Program-made: the position numbers and the translations under genes
Assembly: GCA_017432485.1 (NCBI GenBank)
Contig: JAFRJB010000095.1
Span: 1-49,422 of the forward strand
Origin: Clostridia bacterium
Lineage (GTDB): Bacteria > Bacillota > Clostridia > Oscillospirales > Acutalibacteraceae
Reading direction: 5' to 3'
DNA: 49,422 nt
Part shown: positions 48,107 through 49,422 of the stretch, one piece after another
How the letters are laid out: each line of letters starts with the position of its first letter
How positions within the stretch are numbered: the stretch's first letter is position 1
Notes under the pieces: model-generated
Databases searched by the model: none
What the model was told of the DNA's origin: nothing
The model's input: only the letters and a program-made list of their open reading frames with translations

Positions 48107-49135
48107 ATGGTTAAAGTAGCAATTAACGGATTTGGCCGTATCGGTCGTCTTGCTTTCCGCCAGATGTTTGAGGCTGATGGTTACGAAGTCGTCGCTATCA
48201 ACGACTTAACCGATACCAAAATGCTTGCAAACCTTCTGAAGTATGATACCGCACAAAAAGGTTACTGCGGTTATATCGGCGAAGGCAAGCACACAGTGGA
48301 AGCCGGTGAAGGCTCCATTATTGTTGACGGTAAGGCTATCACCGTATACGCCGAGCCCGACGCTTCCAAGCTTCCTTGGGGCGAATTAGATGTAGATGTT
48401 GTTCTGGAGTGCACAGGTTTCTATTGCTCCAAGGCAAAATCTCAGGCTCACATTGATGCCGGTGCCAAGAAAGTAGTTATTTCTGCTCCCGCAGGTAACG
48501 ACCTTCCGACCATCGTTTACAATGTCAATCACGAAACCCTGACAGCAGATGATAAAATCATCTCTGCTGCTTCCTGCACCACCAACTGCTTAGCTCCTAT
48601 GGCTAAGGCTCTTAACGACTTTGCACCGATCCAGACCGGTATCATGTGCACAGTCCACGCTTACACCGGCGACCAGATGATTCTTGACGGTCCTCACAGA
48701 AAGGGTGACCTCAGAAGAGCAAGAGCAGGCGCTGCCAACATCGTTCCCAACTCCACAGGTGCTGCAAAGGCTATCGGCCTTGTTATCCCCGAGTTGAACG
48801 GCAAACTTATCGGCGCTGCACAGAGAGTTCCGACTCCCACAGGCTCCACCACTCTTCTTTTCGCTGTTGTAAAAGGCAAGGATATCACGGTTGATGCTAT
48901 CAACGAAGCTATGAAAGCTGCTGCTACAGAGTCCTTTGGTTACAACACCGACCAAATCGTTTCTATGGACATCGTCGGTATGAGATACGGCTCCTTGTTC
49001 GATGCCACTCAGACCATGGTTGCCAAGATTGATGACGACACTTATGAAGTGCAGGTTGTTTCCTGGTATGACAACGAGAATTCTTACACCAGCCAGATGG
49101 TTCGCACCATTAAGTATTTCGCTGAAATCGGCTAA
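48107..49135 (+). CDS. gapA: Glyceraldehyde-3-phosphate dehydrogenase
   Basis: A 342-residue NAD-dependent GAPDH of glycolysis, converting glyceraldehyde-3-phosphate to 1,3-bisphosphoglycerate. It has the Rossmann motif [14 protein letters not shown], the catalytic cysteine in [12 protein letters not shown], the histidine in [11 protein letters not shown] and the [15 protein letters not shown]-terminal motif. INDLTD at the nucleotide-binding strand suits NAD rather than NADP. GGAGGAG precedes the ATG at 48107, although the frame opens at 48092. Codon use is strongly biased (GCT, CTT, AAG, ATC), as expected of an abundant glycolytic enzyme. A consensus promoter lies upstream and several hairpins downstream. 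Confidence 0.98.
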   Translation: MVKVAINGFGRIGRLAFRQMFEADGYEVVAINDLTDTKMLANLLKYDTAQKGYCGYIGEGKHTVEAGEGSIIVDGKAITVYAEPDASKLPWGELDVDVVLECTGFYCSKAKSQAHIDAGAKKVVISAPAGNDLPTIVYNVNHETLTADDKIISAASCTTNCLAPMAKALNDFAPIQTGIMCTVHAYTGDQMILDGPHRKGDLRRARAGAANIVPNSTGAAKAIGLVIPELNGKLIGAAQRVPTPTGSTTLLFAVVKGKDITVDAINEAMKAAATESFGYNTDQIVSMDIVGMRYGSLFDATQTMVAKIDDDTYEVQVVSWYDNENSYTSQMVRTIKYFAEIG

Positions 49136-49158
49136 GGTTCCGTTAATCACAAAAAAAC

Positions 49159-49340
49159 AAAGGCTATGCGTTATGCATAGCCTTTCAGCGTGTCGAAAAA
49201 CTTGTTTTCGACACGCTGGCAGATGTTGAAAAAGTGAGATGAAATTTGTCAGTCTCTGCGCTGAGCTGTACATAGGTACCGCAAGCAGAGACTGGCAAAA
49301 ACACAAAATCGCCGTTATATCAGTAAAAAACGGCGATTTT
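49159..49340 (+). terminator. Series of four hairpins downstream of gapA
   Basis: Four stems follow in about 180 bases: AAAGGCTATGC (49159-49169 with 49175-49185), CAGCGTGTCGAAAA (49186-49199 with 49205-49218), an imperfect GTCAGTCTCTGC stem (about 49249-49287) and AAAATCGCCG (49305-49314 with 49331-49340). The last ends in T residues. The first or the group probably ends the gapA transcript. The remaining bases to 49422 hold no gene. Confidence 0.65.
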
Positions 49341-49422
49341 CTAATAGCATATGCTTGTATTTTTCTCTTACTAAAAACTATTTAGGAATTGTCGAGAAAA
49401 GCGAAAAGTGTTCTGATTTATA

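Overview
The window looks like chromosomal DNA of an anaerobic low-to-mid GC Firmicute of class Clostridia, most likely order Oscillospirales. This is inferred from the gene families: type III glutamine synthetase, type I dockerins beside cohesin-like folds, DUF4430 and DUF951 proteins, SpoIIM/ABC-2 modules and AGGAGG ribosome sites. Several promoters match the SigA consensus, with TTGACA-like and TATAAT-like hexamers exactly 17 bases apart. No rRNA, tRNA, CRISPR array or prophage was recognised.

Layout. 0.2-5.7 kb: amidohydrolase, an AlaX-type tRNA editing protein with a small membrane protein, and glutamine synthetase III. 5.9-7.95 kb: a cobalamin-riboswitch operon encoding a DUF4430 lipoprotein and a surface alpha/alpha-barrel protein, together resembling a transcobalamin split over two genes. 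8.1-17.6 kb: housekeeping and envelope genes on the minus strand (cysteine synthase, anchored lipase-like protein, RlmD-type methyltransferase, zinc-ribbon membrane protein, GlmS, aldose epimerase, S1-domain protein). 17.8-22.8 kb: plus-strand operon of DUF951, prfA, a TsaC/Sua5-CoaE fusion and an M18 aminopeptidase. 22.8-23.7 kb: a RAYT-type transposase between 25-bp inverted repeats. 23.9-35.8 kb: four minus-strand surface-protein genes (1699, 381, 375 and 1365 aa) carrying cohesin-like domains, InlB-like and FIVAR-like repeats; two end in dockerins and two in wall/membrane anchors. 36.2-37.3 kb: rpsF-ssb-rpsR. 37.4-40.0 kb: RING/zinc-ribbon membrane protein and prfB. 40.1-46.6 kb: a strongly expressed 80-aa cationic hydrophobic peptide, then two ABC exporter modules, a SpoIIM/DUF95 protein and another membrane protein, a bacteriocin-like neighbourhood. 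47.2-49.4 kb: HD-domain nucleotidase and gapA.

The intergenic DNA is rich in repeats of several kinds: 7-bp tandem repeats (thirteen short arrays), 45-50 bp hairpins with CAAATAAGG / CCTTATTTG arms, 15-17 bp mini-palindromes, an array of mini-hairpins at 38.6-38.7 kb, and a ~550 bp gene-free element bounded by inverted repeats at 46.6-47.2 kb.

Most promising for new biology: the riboswitch-controlled split transcobalamin-like pair, the small peptide with the nearby SpoIIM/ABC cluster, the cohesin-dockerin adhesin operon, and the repeat families. All functional assignments come from reading the sequence; no database search was run.
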